A stretch of DNA of 33,166 nucleotides from Deltaproteobacteria bacterium (GCA_021413675.1 JAIOQA010000317.1:1-33166), one strand, 5' to 3'; shown: positions 1 through 8,631, numbered from the stretch's first letter. Notes: generated from the sequence alone by a model not told the origin. Translations and numbers: made by a program.

Positions 1-34
1 GCTCGACGTCCCACGGCCGGAAGGTCTTCGCCAT
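1..34 (-). CDS. Possible transposase N-terminus (partial, leaves window)
   Basis: An ATG at 32-34 on the minus strand opens a frame that runs off the left edge after 11 codons (MAKTFRPWDVE). The residues K-T-F-R-P-W-D-V resemble the N-termini of IS1182-like transposases as I remember them, which usually begin with a K-T-F-R-P-[WY] motif. Eleven residues cannot prove this. No terminal inverted repeat could be assigned in the 100 bp up to the gspC-like gene. If it is a transposase, it lies directly downstream of that gene, where gspD is often found. Confidence 0.35.
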   Translation of the reverse strand, partial: MAKTFRPWDVE

Positions 35-135
35 GGCCGTACTCGATCACAACGCAGCTCCCGTGTCGATCCGGAGAATGCGCGGCCGATCGCCGACCTG
101 GGGCAGGCCGACGGACCGCTTACGGGGCCAGGCTC

Positions 136-1059
136 CTAGCGCAGCGCGTACTCCAGCTCCATCGGCTTGCCCGCGCGCGTGCCATCGATCGTGACGCGGT
201 TGAGGTCCTCGAGCTTGCTGTAGACCTCGAGCATCCGGTCGAGCGAGTCGATCGCCATGCCGTTGATCGCGCCGAGGGTGTCGCCGGGCTTGAGCCCGAG
301 CAGCCCCGCGACCGAGTCGGGCTTGGCCGCGACGATCCGCACGCCGGCGAGCTTGCCGTCCTTGGTGTACGGCATGACCCGCATGCCGGGCAGCGGCTTG
401 CCGGCGCTGCCGACCAGATCGCGGACCAGGCCGCGCTCGACCTCGTAGTGGGTGTCGTCGACCTTGCGCACGCGATCGGCGTAGGGCGACGCGGCCGCGG
501 TCTCGGTGGGGGCCGGCGCTGGCTTCGCGACCACCGCGACTGCGGCGCCGCGCAGCGACACGCGCTCGACGCGCTTGGCGATGGGGTTCTCGAAGTCGAC
601 GTAGGTCGCGCCGATGTGCGTGACCGGCCCGGCGCCGGGCAGCGGATCGCGCTCGCCGTAGGCGCCCTGCGAGCCGCTGTGATCGTCGCGCACGGTCGCG
701 AACGGCTCGCGGCCGAGCGTGGTCGCGACCAGGACCAGCGGCAGGGTCGTGAGCGGCACCTCGTCGCCGGCGACCATCGGGCCGTCGGTGGGCGGCGGCG
801 CGGCCGGCGTGCAGGTCGAGCAGAACATGTCGCGCGCGACCAGGCCCTCGCCCGACGGGCGCGGCGCGGGCGGCGGCGGCGCGGGCTGCGCGACCACCGG
901 GATCACCGGCGCGATCTCCTGATCGGTGAGCGCCGCGCCCTCGATGATGCTGGCGACCATCCGCGACGCCAGCGCCGCGCACACCACGACGCACATCGCG
1001 GTCCAGATCCACGACCGCCGGCCGATGCCGCGCGCGAACGATGTGACCACGTCCATCAT
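136..1059 (-). CDS. GspC-like type II secretion inner-membrane protein with PDZ domain
   Basis: The 307-aa product has a short cytoplasmic N-terminus, one membrane segment at about residues 18-40, a Pro/Ala-rich periplasmic linker, a homology-region-like beta domain at about 100-165 (core LPLVLVATTLGREPFATV), and a C-terminal PDZ domain at about 210-300 with the GLKPGDTLGAINGMAI ligand loop. This is the architecture of GspC, which links the inner-membrane platform of the type II secretion system to the GspD secretin. A Cys pair (FCSTC, about residues 79-83) in the linker is unusual. The start is one of two adjacent ATGs (1057-1059 or 1054-1056). No other gsp gene is visible, so it is either at the end of an operon broken by a mobile element or an orphan. 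The family call is good; membership of a working system cannot be judged here. Confidence 0.75.
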   Translation of the reverse strand: MMDVVTSFARGIGRRSWIWTAMCVVVCAALASRMVASIIEGAALTDQEIAPVIPVVAQPAPPPPAPRPSGEGLVARDMFCSTCTPAAPPPTDGPMVAGDEVPLTTLPLVLVATTLGREPFATVRDDHSGSQGAYGERDPLPGAGPVTHIGATYVDFENPIAKRVERVSLRGAAVAVVAKPAPAPTETAAASPYADRVRKVDDTHYEVERGLVRDLVGSAGKPLPGMRVMPYTKDGKLAGVRIVAAKPDSVAGLLGLKPGDTLGAINGMAIDSLDRMLEVYSKLEDLNRVTIDGTRAGKPMELEYALR

Positions 1060-1176
1060 GCCGGGATGGACTCCACCGTTCGTGCCACGCGCGGCGAGGG
1101 TGCGAGCAGGCGCTAACCCGATGATCCCACGCGCAGGCGCGTCACGGCGCTGTCACCGCGGCGGATGCCGCGCCGC

Positions 1177-1216
1177 GCGTTCTGCCAGTCTGGCAAACGC
1201 CCGCGGAGAGCTCCGC
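1177..1216 (-). terminator. Two stem-loops just after the hybrid kinase gene
   Basis: Reading the minus strand, a hairpin (CGCGGA-GCTC-TCCGCG, 1201-1216) begins a few bases after the stop of the histidine kinase. A second follows at 1177-1200, with GCGTT/AACGC outer and GCCA/TGGC inner pairs. There is no clear U-tract, so intrinsic termination is plausible but unproven. The rest of 1060-1221 shows no gene, and I see no convincing promoter for the gspC-like gene. Confidence 0.45.
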
Positions 1217-1221
1217 GAACG

Positions 1222-3300
1222 TCACGCCGAGCGTTGCCGGGGGCTGCCGTCGGCGACCGACGCGACGATCGCCTCGATCGCCGCCGCCAGCTCGGCGCGG
1301 GTGAACGGCTTCATCACACAGCGGATGTCGGCGCGGCTCAGGAACGCCTCGGCATCGGCGGTCACCGCGCCGCCGGAGACGAACAGCATGCGCGCGACGC
1401 ACGCGGGGTGGGACCGCTCGAGGGTGGCGTGCAGCTCGACGCCGGACATGAGCGGCATCATCAGATCGCAGATGATCACGTCGAAGGCCGGGTCGCGATC
1501 GAGCAGCGCGAGCGCCTCGCGGCCGCTCGTGCACAGCGCGACGTCGTAGGCCGCGAGCTGGCGCGCGACGATCCGGCCGACGGTCGGCTCGTCGTCGATG
1601 ACCAGCGCGCGCCGGCGGGCAGACGCGGTCACGGGGCTGGCCGGAGGCGGGCTCGGCGGCGCGACGGAGCTCGGGGGCGTCGGTGCAGCGAGATTCGTGG
1701 GCATGATCGTCGGCTCGGGTAGGGCGGTGATCGGCGGCGCGCTCGGAGCAGCGATCGGCGGCGCGCTCGCGATGGGGATCCCCGGATCGCTCGGCTCGCT
1801 CGCATCGAGGGTCGGGGCGATCGCCTCGCCGGCCACCGTCGGCAGCGTCACGCGTGCGGTCGTGCCGCGCCCGAGCTCGCTGATGAACTCGAGCGTGCCG
1901 CCGACGGAGGACAGGATGTTGCGGGCGACGAACAGGCCGAGCCCGGTCCCACCGCGATCGTGGCGCGTCGAGAAGTAGGGCTCGCTCAGGCGCGCCAGCG
2001 CCTCGGGGCCGATGCCCACGCCGTTGTCGATGATCTCGATCGAGACGCGATCGGCGGTCAGCATCCGGCCGCGCAGCGTGATCGTCGGCGCGGCCTGAGG
2101 GGCGCGCTCGAGCGCCTGGCCGGCGTTGGCCAGCAGGTTGACGAACACCTGGCTGAGCCGCACGGCGTCGCCGGGGACCAGGGCGAGGGCGTGGAGATCC
2201 TCGGTGATCGTCGCGACGTGGCGAAGGTGGTGCGAGGTCAGCTTGAGCGCCGAGCGCAGCACCCGGGTCAGGTCCACGACCTCCTGGCGCTCGCTCGCCG
2301 GCAGCGCGTACGAGCGCAGATCCGCGACGACCCGCCCGATGCGGTGCAGGCTGTCGAGCGCATCGGCGGCGAGCGCCGGGTCGGGCGCGGGGCCGCCCGC
2401 GGTCGCGGCGAGCAGGCTCTCGTGGAGGCTCTCGAGGTTGGCTTGCGCCACCGTCAGCGGGTTGTTGATCTCGTGCCCGACGCCGGCCGCGAGCTGGCCG
2501 ACCGCGGCCAGGCGCTCGGCGTGGGCGAGCGCGTCGCGCGCGACATCGCGCTCGCGGGTGCGACTCTCGACCTGCGCGGCGAGGTCGCGGCCCATCGCCG
2601 CCAGCGCGCGCGAGTCGTTCAGCACGTGGCGTACGGTCTCGGTGAGCACGACGATCACGATCGCGAGGAACCCGAGATCGCCGGTGTAGATGAATTCGAG
2701 CAGGTCGCTCGACACCAGCAGCTCGACGATGCTGCACGCGAACATGACCGAGAACCCCACGACCTGGGTCCGCGCGCCCGGCTCGCCGCGCCGCAGGTTG
2801 CGCAGGAAGCGCGCGAACGCCATGCCGAGGAGGAACAAGAGCCACGCGCCGTAGAGGTCGGCTCGCCAGGTGAGCAGCGGCGAGTGGTAGGTGCAGCCGA
2901 AACTCGACACCGTCACGGTGTTGATGCCGTCGGCGTCGACGACGCCCGGGATCTGCGCGACGAGCCCGAACGCCACGGTCAGCGCGACGATCGCGCGGTG
3001 GACCCGCGGCAGCTTGCGCCACGGCTCGACCGGGTCGCCGTAGGCGTAGACGACCCAGCCCGCGCAGTGGATCCCGCCGAACAGATAGTTCAGGCGGATG
3101 AGCCGGCGCAGCGTATCGGCGCTGGTCGACGGCAGGGTGTAGCCGATGTCGAGGGCCGCGTACGCCGCGGCGCTCAGCGCGAGCACCGCGAACAGGCGGG
3201 CTCGCGACCAGCCCTGGGCGCGGCTGATCGCGACGAACAGCATGCCGAAGCCCAGCTGCAGCAGTGCCGCCCCGAACGAGAGCAGGGTCGCGACGTTCAT
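1222..3300 (-). CDS. Hybrid sensor histidine kinase with C-terminal receiver
   Basis: The 692-aa protein starts with about 220 residues holding six to seven hydrophobic segments, a 7TM-type sensor. A short helical linker leads to the HisKA domain with phosphoacceptor His276 (GHEINNPL). The HATPase domain carries the N box (VFVNLLANAGQALE), G1 box (DNGVGIG) and G2 box (GGTGLGLFVA). After a Pro/Ala-rich linker of about 75 residues comes a receiver domain with an IDDEP acidic pocket, phosphoacceptor Asp612 (CDLMMP) and the conserved Lys in CVMKPF. It should autophosphorylate and pass phosphate to its own receiver. No output domain is present, so phosphate may move on to a phosphotransfer protein or a partner regulator outside the window. 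The start is ATG 3298-3300, with no clear Shine-Dalgarno. The gene is divergent from the Ser/Thr kinase at 3481. Confidence 0.92.
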   Translation of the reverse strand: MNVATLLSFGAALLQLGFGMLFVAISRAQGWSRARLFAVLALSAAAYAALDIGYTLPSTSADTLRRLIRLNYLFGGIHCAGWVVYAYGDPVEPWRKLPRVHRAIVALTVAFGLVAQIPGVVDADGINTVTVSSFGCTYHSPLLTWRADLYGAWLLFLLGMAFARFLRNLRRGEPGARTQVVGFSVMFACSIVELLVSSDLLEFIYTGDLGFLAIVIVVLTETVRHVLNDSRALAAMGRDLAAQVESRTRERDVARDALAHAERLAAVGQLAAGVGHEINNPLTVAQANLESLHESLLAATAGGPAPDPALAADALDSLHRIGRVVADLRSYALPASERQEVVDLTRVLRSALKLTSHHLRHVATITEDLHALALVPGDAVRLSQVFVNLLANAGQALERAPQAAPTITLRGRMLTADRVSIEIIDNGVGIGPEALARLSEPYFSTRHDRGGTGLGLFVARNILSSVGGTLEFISELGRGTTARVTLPTVAGEAIAPTLDASEPSDPGIPIASAPPIAAPSAPPITALPEPTIMPTNLAAPTPPSSVAPPSPPPASPVTASARRRALVIDDEPTVGRIVARQLAAYDVALCTSGREALALLDRDPAFDVIICDLMMPLMSGVELHATLERSHPACVARMLFVSGGAVTADAEAFLSRADIRCVMKPFTRAELAAAIEAIVASVADGSPRQRSA

Positions 3301-3403
3301 CGTTCGGGTTTCTCGGAGAGGATCATCGACCGCTCCGGGCTGGCGTGGAGGCGGGCCGAGCGCCGCCGCTGACCGCGCCGCGGCGCGCCGTGGTCGATGG
3401 TCG

Positions 3404-3420
3404 GATCATTGTCAACGATC
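3404..3420. promoter_or_regulatory. Near-palindrome between divergent kinase genes
   Basis: GATCATTGTCAACGATC is a 17-bp near-perfect palindrome (GATC-N-TTG-N-CAA-N-GATC) in the 180-bp region between the hybrid histidine kinase and the Ser/Thr kinase. It contains TTGACA on the minus strand and TTGTCA on the plus strand, so it could be an operator or a -35 region for either gene. The rest of 3301-3480 is non-coding, apart from the -10-like box at 3466-3471. Confidence 0.35.
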
Positions 3421-3465
3421 TCGGCTTCCTACGCTGGAGATCTGTTCGTTCTCGCCGCTGTCTCC

Positions 3466-3471
3466 TACACT
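3466..3471 (+). promoter_or_regulatory. -10 box (TACACT) for leaderless kinase mRNA
   Basis: TACACT ends 9 nt before the GTG at 3481. The same hexamer lies 6 nt before the ribonuclease start at 19469. This short spacing predicts a transcript beginning at or near the start codon, and it is the reason for choosing GTG 3481 over the upstream in-frame ATG at 3397. Confidence 0.5.
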
Positions 3472-3480
3472 GCGCGTGCC

Positions 3481-4866
3481 GTGGCTGACGTCCTCGACCG
3501 GGTGAGTATCGTGCCACCGGCCGCTCCGGAGGGTACGACCCTCGACTCGTTCGTGCGCGCCGCCGCCCGGGCCCCGGAGGTCGCGGTCACGCCCGCGCTG
3601 GGCGTGGGCACCGTGATCGGCGGCCCGTACGAGCTGCGCGAGCGCCTCGGTGCGGGCGGCATGGCGATGGTCTATCGCGCGGTCGATCGGCGGCTCGGCC
3701 GCGAGGTCGCGGTCAAGGTGCCGCGCGTCGACGACAAGACGCCGGCGGCGCGCGAGCAGATCCTGCGGATGTTCGAGCGCGAGGCGTGCACCACCGCGCG
3801 CCTGAACCACCCCGGCATCGTCACGCTCCACCACGTCGGCGATCACGCCGGCGTGCCGTTCCTCGTGCTCGAGCTGCTGATCGGCGAGACCCTCGCGGCG
3901 CGGCTCGCGCGGCGCGGCGCGCTGCCGGTCGCCGAGGCGGTCGAGATCCTCGACGGCGTGCTCGCGGCGCTGGCGTACGCGCACGATCGCGGCCTCGTCC
4001 ATCGCGATCTGACGCCGCGCAACGTGTTCCTCACCGCCGACCAGCGCGTGAAGGTGCTCGATTTCGGCGTCGCGGTCGAGGCCGACGGCGCGCCGGGCAC
4101 GGTGACTCGCGCCGCCGGCACGCCGGGCTACATGGCGCCCGAGCACGACGCGCAGTCCGACGCGCGCTCGGATCTGTGGGCGGCCGGCGTGCTGTTCCTC
4201 GAGGCGGTGACCGGGACGCGCCCCAGCCAGGCGCCCGACGGCGCGGGGGCGCTCCCCGTGCTGCCGCCGAGCGTGCCGCCCGCGGTGCGCCAGATGGTGG
4301 CGCGCGCGATCGATCGCGATCCGGCGCGCCGGCCGACGACCGCGGGCGACATGCGCTCGGCGCTGTCGCCGGTGCTGGTGCCGGCGCGGCCGGCGCCGCG
4401 GCGCCGCTGGGGCGTGTACGCCGCGATCGGCGCGCTGGTCGCGATCGCCGGCGGCATCGCGCTCGCGCTGTCGATGCGGGCGCCAGGCCTGCCGCTGCCG
4501 CGCGAGGGTCGGTGGCGCGGCGATCCGCCCGCGGGCACGCCGTGGGAGACCCGGCTCACGCGCATCGACGACGAGCACTACGCGTACGTGAACGTCGACA
4601 CCTCGTCGGGGCGCAGCTCGGGCGGCGCGCTCGCGCTGTCGCAGATGTCGGATGGCACGTGGATCCTCGCGGGCAAGACGGCGGAGTCGCACGACTGCCC
4701 CAACTGCACGAGCGTCGGCTTCATCGAGTTCATCCTCCTCGACGACGAGCACATCTACCAGAACCGCGCGATGGCTGGCCCGAGCCACGACAACTACACC
4801 CAGTCGTTCCCGCCCTATCGCTACAAGTGGGAGGGCCCGCTCGCGTCGCGGGCGAGCGCGCCGTGA
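3481..4866 (+). CDS. Membrane-anchored Ser/Thr protein kinase
   Basis: With the GTG at 3481 the product is 461 aa. The kinase domain spans about residues 45-305: glycine loop LGAGGMAMVY, ATP-binding Lys79 (VAVK), catalytic loop HRDLTPRN with Asp176, DFG with Asp194, and GTPGYMAPE. The catalytic-loop Lys of canonical HRDLKPxN is Thr here. A membrane helix at about 310-332 follows an Arg cluster, so the last ~130 residues should be outside the cytoplasm; they include a CPNC motif. The stop overlaps the following sigma-factor gene by 4 nt (GTGA), which suggests translational coupling and a joint function. I infer that this kinase senses an envelope signal and controls the sigma factor by phosphorylation, as reported for other kinase-linked ECF factors. 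Confidence 0.9.
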   Translation: MADVLDRVSIVPPAAPEGTTLDSFVRAAARAPEVAVTPALGVGTVIGGPYELRERLGAGGMAMVYRAVDRRLGREVAVKVPRVDDKTPAAREQILRMFEREACTTARLNHPGIVTLHHVGDHAGVPFLVLELLIGETLAARLARRGALPVAEAVEILDGVLAALAYAHDRGLVHRDLTPRNVFLTADQRVKVLDFGVAVEADGAPGTVTRAAGTPGYMAPEHDAQSDARSDLWAAGVLFLEAVTGTRPSQAPDGAGALPVLPPSVPPAVRQMVARAIDRDPARRPTTAGDMRSALSPVLVPARPAPRRRWGVYAAIGALVAIAGGIALALSMRAPGLPLPREGRWRGDPPAGTPWETRLTRIDDEHYAYVNVDTSSGRSSGGALALSQMSDGTWILAGKTAESHDCPNCTSVGFIEFILLDDEHIYQNRAMAGPSHDNYTQSFPPYRYKWEGPLASRASAP

Positions 4867-5450
4867 CCGCCGAGCAACGCGCCGAGATCGAGGCCGCGGT
4901 CCGCGAGCTGCTCGCAGCCAGCGCATGGGACAAGGCGACCGAGGCCGCGCTGCGCGGCTACGGGCCCGAGGTGCTGGGCTGGTTGCACGCGACGATGGCG
5001 CCGGGCGAGGCCGCCGACGCGTTCTCGCTGTTCGGCGAGGAGCTGTGGAAGAGCCTGCGCCGGTTCGATGGGCGCTGCTCGGTGCGGACCTGGAGCTACA
5101 TGCTCGCGCGCCAGGCCGCGTATCGCGTGCGCGAGGCGCGCGCCGCGGGGCGCGAGGTGCCGCTGTCGAGCGCGCCGATCGATGGCCTCGCGGTCGAGGT
5201 CCGCGAGACCACGCTCGTGCACCTCCGCACCGAGGTGAAGGATCGCGTGCGCGAGCTGCGGCGCAACCTCGATCCAGAAGATCAGACGATCTTGATCCTG
5301 CGCGTCGATCGCGATCTCGGCTGGCGCGACGTCGCGCAGATCACGCTCGGCGCCGACGCGACGACCGCGGATCTCGATCGCCACGCGGCCGCGCTGCGCA
5401 AGCGCTTCGAGCGGATCAAGCAGCGGCTGCGCGAGCTGGCCGCAGAGTAG
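4863..5450 (+). CDS. Sigma-70 family (ECF-like) sigma factor coupled to kinase
   Basis: The 195-aa protein begins at GTG 4863, inside the kinase stop codon. The N-terminal half fits sigma region 2 (about residues 45-90: FSLFGEELWKSLRRFDGRCS, then VRTWSYMLARQAAYRV). The C-terminal half fits region 4 (about 120-195: LDPEDQTILILRVDRDLGWRDVAQI, then a basic LRKRFERIKQRLREL helix). No anti-sigma gene is adjacent; instead the upstream kinase is fused to it by overlapping codons. Known ECF groups replace the anti-sigma factor with a Ser/Thr kinase, and this pair looks like such an arrangement. Region 4 has an insertion rich in Ala, Asp and Thr before the last helix. Its target promoters cannot be predicted from this window. 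Confidence 0.82.
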   Translation: MTAEQRAEIEAAVRELLAASAWDKATEAALRGYGPEVLGWLHATMAPGEAADAFSLFGEELWKSLRRFDGRCSVRTWSYMLARQAAYRVREARAAGREVPLSSAPIDGLAVEVRETTLVHLRTEVKDRVRELRRNLDPEDQTILILRVDRDLGWRDVAQITLGADATTADLDRHAAALRKRFERIKQRLRELAAE

Positions 5451-5504
5451 CGCCGCGACGGTGCGTCGCGCCTCGAACCACGCCCCACCGCCGTCAACCG
5501 CGGG

Positions 5505-5510
5505 TATGAT
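5505..5510 (+). promoter_or_regulatory. -10 box (TATGAT) for second Ser/Thr kinase
   Basis: TATGAT matches TATAAT at five of six positions and ends exactly 6 nt before ATG 5517, predicting a leaderless transcript. No convincing -35 is present at 17 +/- 1 bp. Confidence 0.6.
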
Positions 5511-5516
5511 GATGTG

Positions 5517-7397
5517 ATGCCGGCGCCGGTACCCCCGTACGTCGGCCGCTATCAGGTGCTGGAGCGCCTGGCGGTCGGCGGCATGGCCGAGCTGTTCAAG
5601 GCTCGAGCGACGGGCGAGCACGGCTTCGAGAAGCTGGTCGCGATCAAGAAGATCCTGCCGCACCTCGCCGCCGATCGCGGGTTCGTGCAGATGTTCGTCG
5701 ACGAGGCCCGCATCACCGCGTGCCTCGATCACCCCAACATCGTCCAGGTCTACGAGCTCGGCACCGACGCCGATACGCCGTACATCGCGATGCAGTTCGT
5801 CGATGGCCTCGACGTGCTGGGGCTGCTCCGCGAGTGCTCGCGCACGCAGCTCCGGCTGCCGCCCGGGCTGGCCGCGCGGATCGCCCACGAGCTGTGCGAG
5901 GCGCTCGACTACGCGCACCACGCGATCGACGGCAGCGGCCGCGCGCTGTGCGTGATCCACCGCGACATCTCGCCCGGCAACGTGCTGGTGTCGCGGCGCG
6001 GCGACGTGAAGCTCACCGACTTCGGCATCGCGCGCGCGGCCGAGCGCCAGCACAAGACCGAGGCCGGCATGCTCAAGGGCAAGTACGGCTACATGTCGCC
6101 CGAGCAGGTGCACGGCGCCGAGCTCGATGCGCGCTCGGATCTGTTCTCCGCCGGCATCCTGCTGGTCGAGATGGTGATGGCGCGGCGGCTGTTCATCGGG
6201 CCGTCGGATCTCGACACGCTCCTGATGGTGCGCGACGCCAAGCTCGATCGGCTCGAGAAGTACGCCGAGGACTTTCCGCCGGCGCTGCGCGCGATCGCCG
6301 AGCGCGCGCTCGCGCGCGAGCCCGATCACCGCTGGCAGTCGGCGGCGCAGTTCCGCGACGCGCTCGCCGAGTGGCTGCGCACCGAGCCGCGCTCGTCGAC
6401 GCGCGATCTGGCGGAGTTCGTGATGCGGGTCGAGGGCGCGCCGACGGTCGACCTCGACGGTGAGGAGGGCGACGGCGTGGTCGCGGCCGCGCACGAGCTG
6501 GGCACGCTGTCGGGCCCGTCGACGCGGATGAGCGCGCAGCGCGCGGCGGACGAGGCCAAGGTCGCGCGCGCCGAGTACATCGCCGGCATCCCCGACGGCG
6601 CGCCGCGCCACGTCGAGGACGAGTCGTCGACGAGCATCGTCATCGAGGGTGGCCTGTCGACGGGCGAGCCGGCGAAGGCCGGGCCGACCGACTCCGGCGA
6701 TCTGCGCGGCGAGTCGCCCATCCACCTGCTCAACCGCCTCGCGCGCGCGCACGCCACCGGCCTGCTCGTGCTCGAGGGCCGCGCCGGCATCCTCAAGGAG
6801 GCGTTCCTCGCCGGCGGGCACCCGCAGTACGTGATGTCCAACGTCATCACCGAGCGGCTCGGCGACTACCTCGTCGGCCAGGGCGTGATCACGCCGCAGG
6901 CGCTGGCGCGCGCGCTCGCGGTGATGCCGCACTTCGATGGCCGGCTCGCCGACACGCTGGTCGGGCTCGGCCTCATCCGGCCGCTCGACGCGTTCCGCCT
7001 GCTCGCCAAGCAGGTGAGCGCGAAGCTGGTCGACGTGTGCGGCTGGTCGAAGGGCCGCTGGCGCTGGTACGAGGGCCGCACCGCGCCCGGCGATCCGCGG
7101 CCGCTCCACCTCGACGCGTTCCGCGTGATCGGCGCCGGCGCCGCCGCGCTCGACGTCGCGTTCGTCGACGACTGGGCGGCGTCGCACGCCGCTGCGCTGG
7201 TCGTCGGCGAGCCGGTCGCGGCCGCCGACCGCGACGCCTACGGCCTCGGCGAGGCGCTGGTCCGCGTCCACGGCATGCTCGACGGCCGCTCGTCGCTCGG
7301 CGACCTGCTGAGTCGTGTCCGGTCGCCGGACGCTCGCACCAACTTCCTGCGCCTGGTCTACCTGCTCGTGCAGACCGATCAGGCGCGGCTCAGCTGA
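5517..7397 (+). CDS. Ser/Thr protein kinase with DUF4388-like C-terminal domain
   Basis: The 626-aa protein has a kinase domain at about residues 8-275: glycine loop LAVGGMAELF, Lys44 (VAIK), HRDISPGN with Asp150, DFG with Asp168, GKYGYMSPEQ. The catalytic-loop Lys is Ser (HRD-I-S-P). No membrane helix is evident. After a linker of about 115 residues rich in acidic and Ser/Thr residues, residues about 393-530 resemble DUF4388/PATAN-type domains (GLLVLEGRAGILKEAFLAGG, then a YLVGQGVIT segment), which are common in myxobacterial signalling proteins and are thought to mediate protein contacts. ATG 5517 is preferred to the adjacent GTG 5514 because of the -10 box. The gene lies 66 bp after the sigma factor but has its own promoter. 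It meets the OmpA gene tail to tail with 21 bp between them. Confidence 0.9.
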   Translation: MPAPVPPYVGRYQVLERLAVGGMAELFKARATGEHGFEKLVAIKKILPHLAADRGFVQMFVDEARITACLDHPNIVQVYELGTDADTPYIAMQFVDGLDVLGLLRECSRTQLRLPPGLAARIAHELCEALDYAHHAIDGSGRALCVIHRDISPGNVLVSRRGDVKLTDFGIARAAERQHKTEAGMLKGKYGYMSPEQVHGAELDARSDLFSAGILLVEMVMARRLFIGPSDLDTLLMVRDAKLDRLEKYAEDFPPALRAIAERALAREPDHRWQSAAQFRDALAEWLRTEPRSSTRDLAEFVMRVEGAPTVDLDGEEGDGVVAAAHELGTLSGPSTRMSAQRAADEAKVARAEYIAGIPDGAPRHVEDESSTSIVIEGGLSTGEPAKAGPTDSGDLRGESPIHLLNRLARAHATGLLVLEGRAGILKEAFLAGGHPQYVMSNVITERLGDYLVGQGVITPQALARALAVMPHFDGRLADTLVGLGLIRPLDAFRLLAKQVSAKLVDVCGWSKGRWRWYEGRTAPGDPRPLHLDAFRVIGAGAAALDVAFVDDWAASHAAALVVGEPVAAADRDAYGLGEALVRVHGMLDGRSSLGDLLSRVRSPDARTNFLRLVYLLVQTDQARLS

Positions 7398-7418
7398 GCG
7401 ATCCAGCGGCCGCGGCGA

Positions 7419-8624
7419 TCAGCGCTTCGGCACGAAGAACTTCACCTCGACGCGGCGGTTGTGCAGCCGGCCGCGCGGGGTGTCGTTCGAGTCGACCGGG
7501 TCCTCGGCGCCGTGCGCGATCACGTCGACGCGGCCGGCCTGGATGCCGCGCTTGACCAGCTCGGCCTTGACCGCCTCGGCGCGCTGGCGCGACAGCTCGA
7601 CCGACAGCGCCTCGGCATCCGGCGGCGGCTCGCCTGCGGGCAGGGCCTCGCGATCGTCCGAGTAGCCGCTCGCGATCACCTTGATCGAGGGGTGCTTGCG
7701 CATCGTCTCGGCGATGCGATCGAGCGCGGCGCTGGCCGAGGCGCGCGGCGGGATCTCGCCCGGGTTGTAGAGCAGACCCTCGACGGTGCCGCGGATCGCG
7801 TCGACCTCGTCGGGCACGGTGTCGGCGCAGCCGTCATCGTCCTCGAAGCCGTTGAAGGTCTCGGGGATCATCGGGCAGTTGTCGGCGATGTCGAGCACCT
7901 GATCGCCGTCGTTGTCGATGTCGGGGCAGCCGTCGTCGTCCTCGAAGCCGTCCTTGTCCTCGGCGCGGTCGGGGCACTTGTCGCTGGCGTCGATGAGGCC
8001 GTCGCCGTCGGTGTCGGGCGGCGGCGGCGGCGGCAGCTTGCGGCGGGCCTTCTCGGCGTCGGTCGCGCCGACCGCGAACCACAGCCCCAGGTTGATCTCG
8101 AGCTCGGGCTCGAGCGCCGCGCCCACGCCGGGCTGCAGACCGACGCGGACATCGAAGCGCAGGTTGACGCTCTTGCCGGGCGAGAGGTGCACGCCGCCGC
8201 CGCCGTACATCTCGCCGGTGATGCTCGAGCCGAAGATGCCGCTGGCCTGCGAGATCGTGAGCGGCATGCCGGCGCCACCGACGAGGAACGGCCGGATCTT
8301 GCGACCTGGCAGGAGCTCGAAGCGCATCTGCGCGCGCGGCTCGAGCCACACCACGTCGGTGCCGTACTGCCGGGTCGAGGTCGTGACCAGGGGCAGCTCG
8401 ACCTCGGGGACCAGCCACTTGAACAGCGGTCGCGCGAACCGCACGCCGAGCGCGACGCCGGGCTTGAGCGTGTCGTTGACGCCCTCGATGTTGCCGAGCT
8501 GGGCGTCCTTGGAGAACACGCGCGGACCGAAGAACCCGCCGATCTGGAACGGATCGGCGGCGACCATGCGGGGGACGGCCAACAGGACGATCGCGGCCGC
8601 GACCGCACGCGCGGACTGGAGCAT
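7419..8624 (-). CDS. OmpA-family outer-membrane protein with type-3 repeats
   Basis: The 401-aa product has a signal peptide (about 1-23, cleavage near VAADP), a 180-residue beta-barrel-like region, a short Pro run, then acidic thrombospondin type-3 Ca-binding repeats (DTDGDGLID, CPDRAEDKDGFEDDDGCPD, DNDGDQVLD; about 205-265). An OmpA-like peptidoglycan-binding domain follows (about 270-398), with the SRQRAEAVKAELVKRGI helix and a C-terminal NRRVEVKF. It probably links the outer membrane to the peptidoglycan. The frame could open four codons earlier, but a TATGCT box overlaps that ATG and sits 7 nt before ATG 8622-8624, so I chose the latter. Its promoter faces the lipoprotein gene at 8711. 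Confidence 0.9.
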   Translation of the reverse strand: MLQSARAVAAAIVLLAVPRMVAADPFQIGGFFGPRVFSKDAQLGNIEGVNDTLKPGVALGVRFARPLFKWLVPEVELPLVTTSTRQYGTDVVWLEPRAQMRFELLPGRKIRPFLVGGAGMPLTISQASGIFGSSITGEMYGGGGVHLSPGKSVNLRFDVRVGLQPGVGAALEPELEINLGLWFAVGATDAEKARRKLPPPPPPDTDGDGLIDASDKCPDRAEDKDGFEDDDGCPDIDNDGDQVLDIADNCPMIPETFNGFEDDDGCADTVPDEVDAIRGTVEGLLYNPGEIPPRASASAALDRIAETMRKHPSIKVIASGYSDDREALPAGEPPPDAEALSVELSRQRAEAVKAELVKRGIQAGRVDVIAHGAEDPVDSNDTPRGRLHNRRVEVKFFVPKR

Positions 8625-8631
8625 TGCGCCG

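Noticed and set aside
4821..7271. 816-aa minus-strand open frame antisense to the kinases
   Set aside because: Composition is Arg/Ala/His-rich shadow coding, it has no domain, and both genes on the other strand have clear kinase and sigma motifs.
7388..7399. 12-bp palindrome GCTCAGCTGAGC over the kinase stop codon
   Set aside because: No loop for a hairpin and no U-tract; not supported as a terminator.
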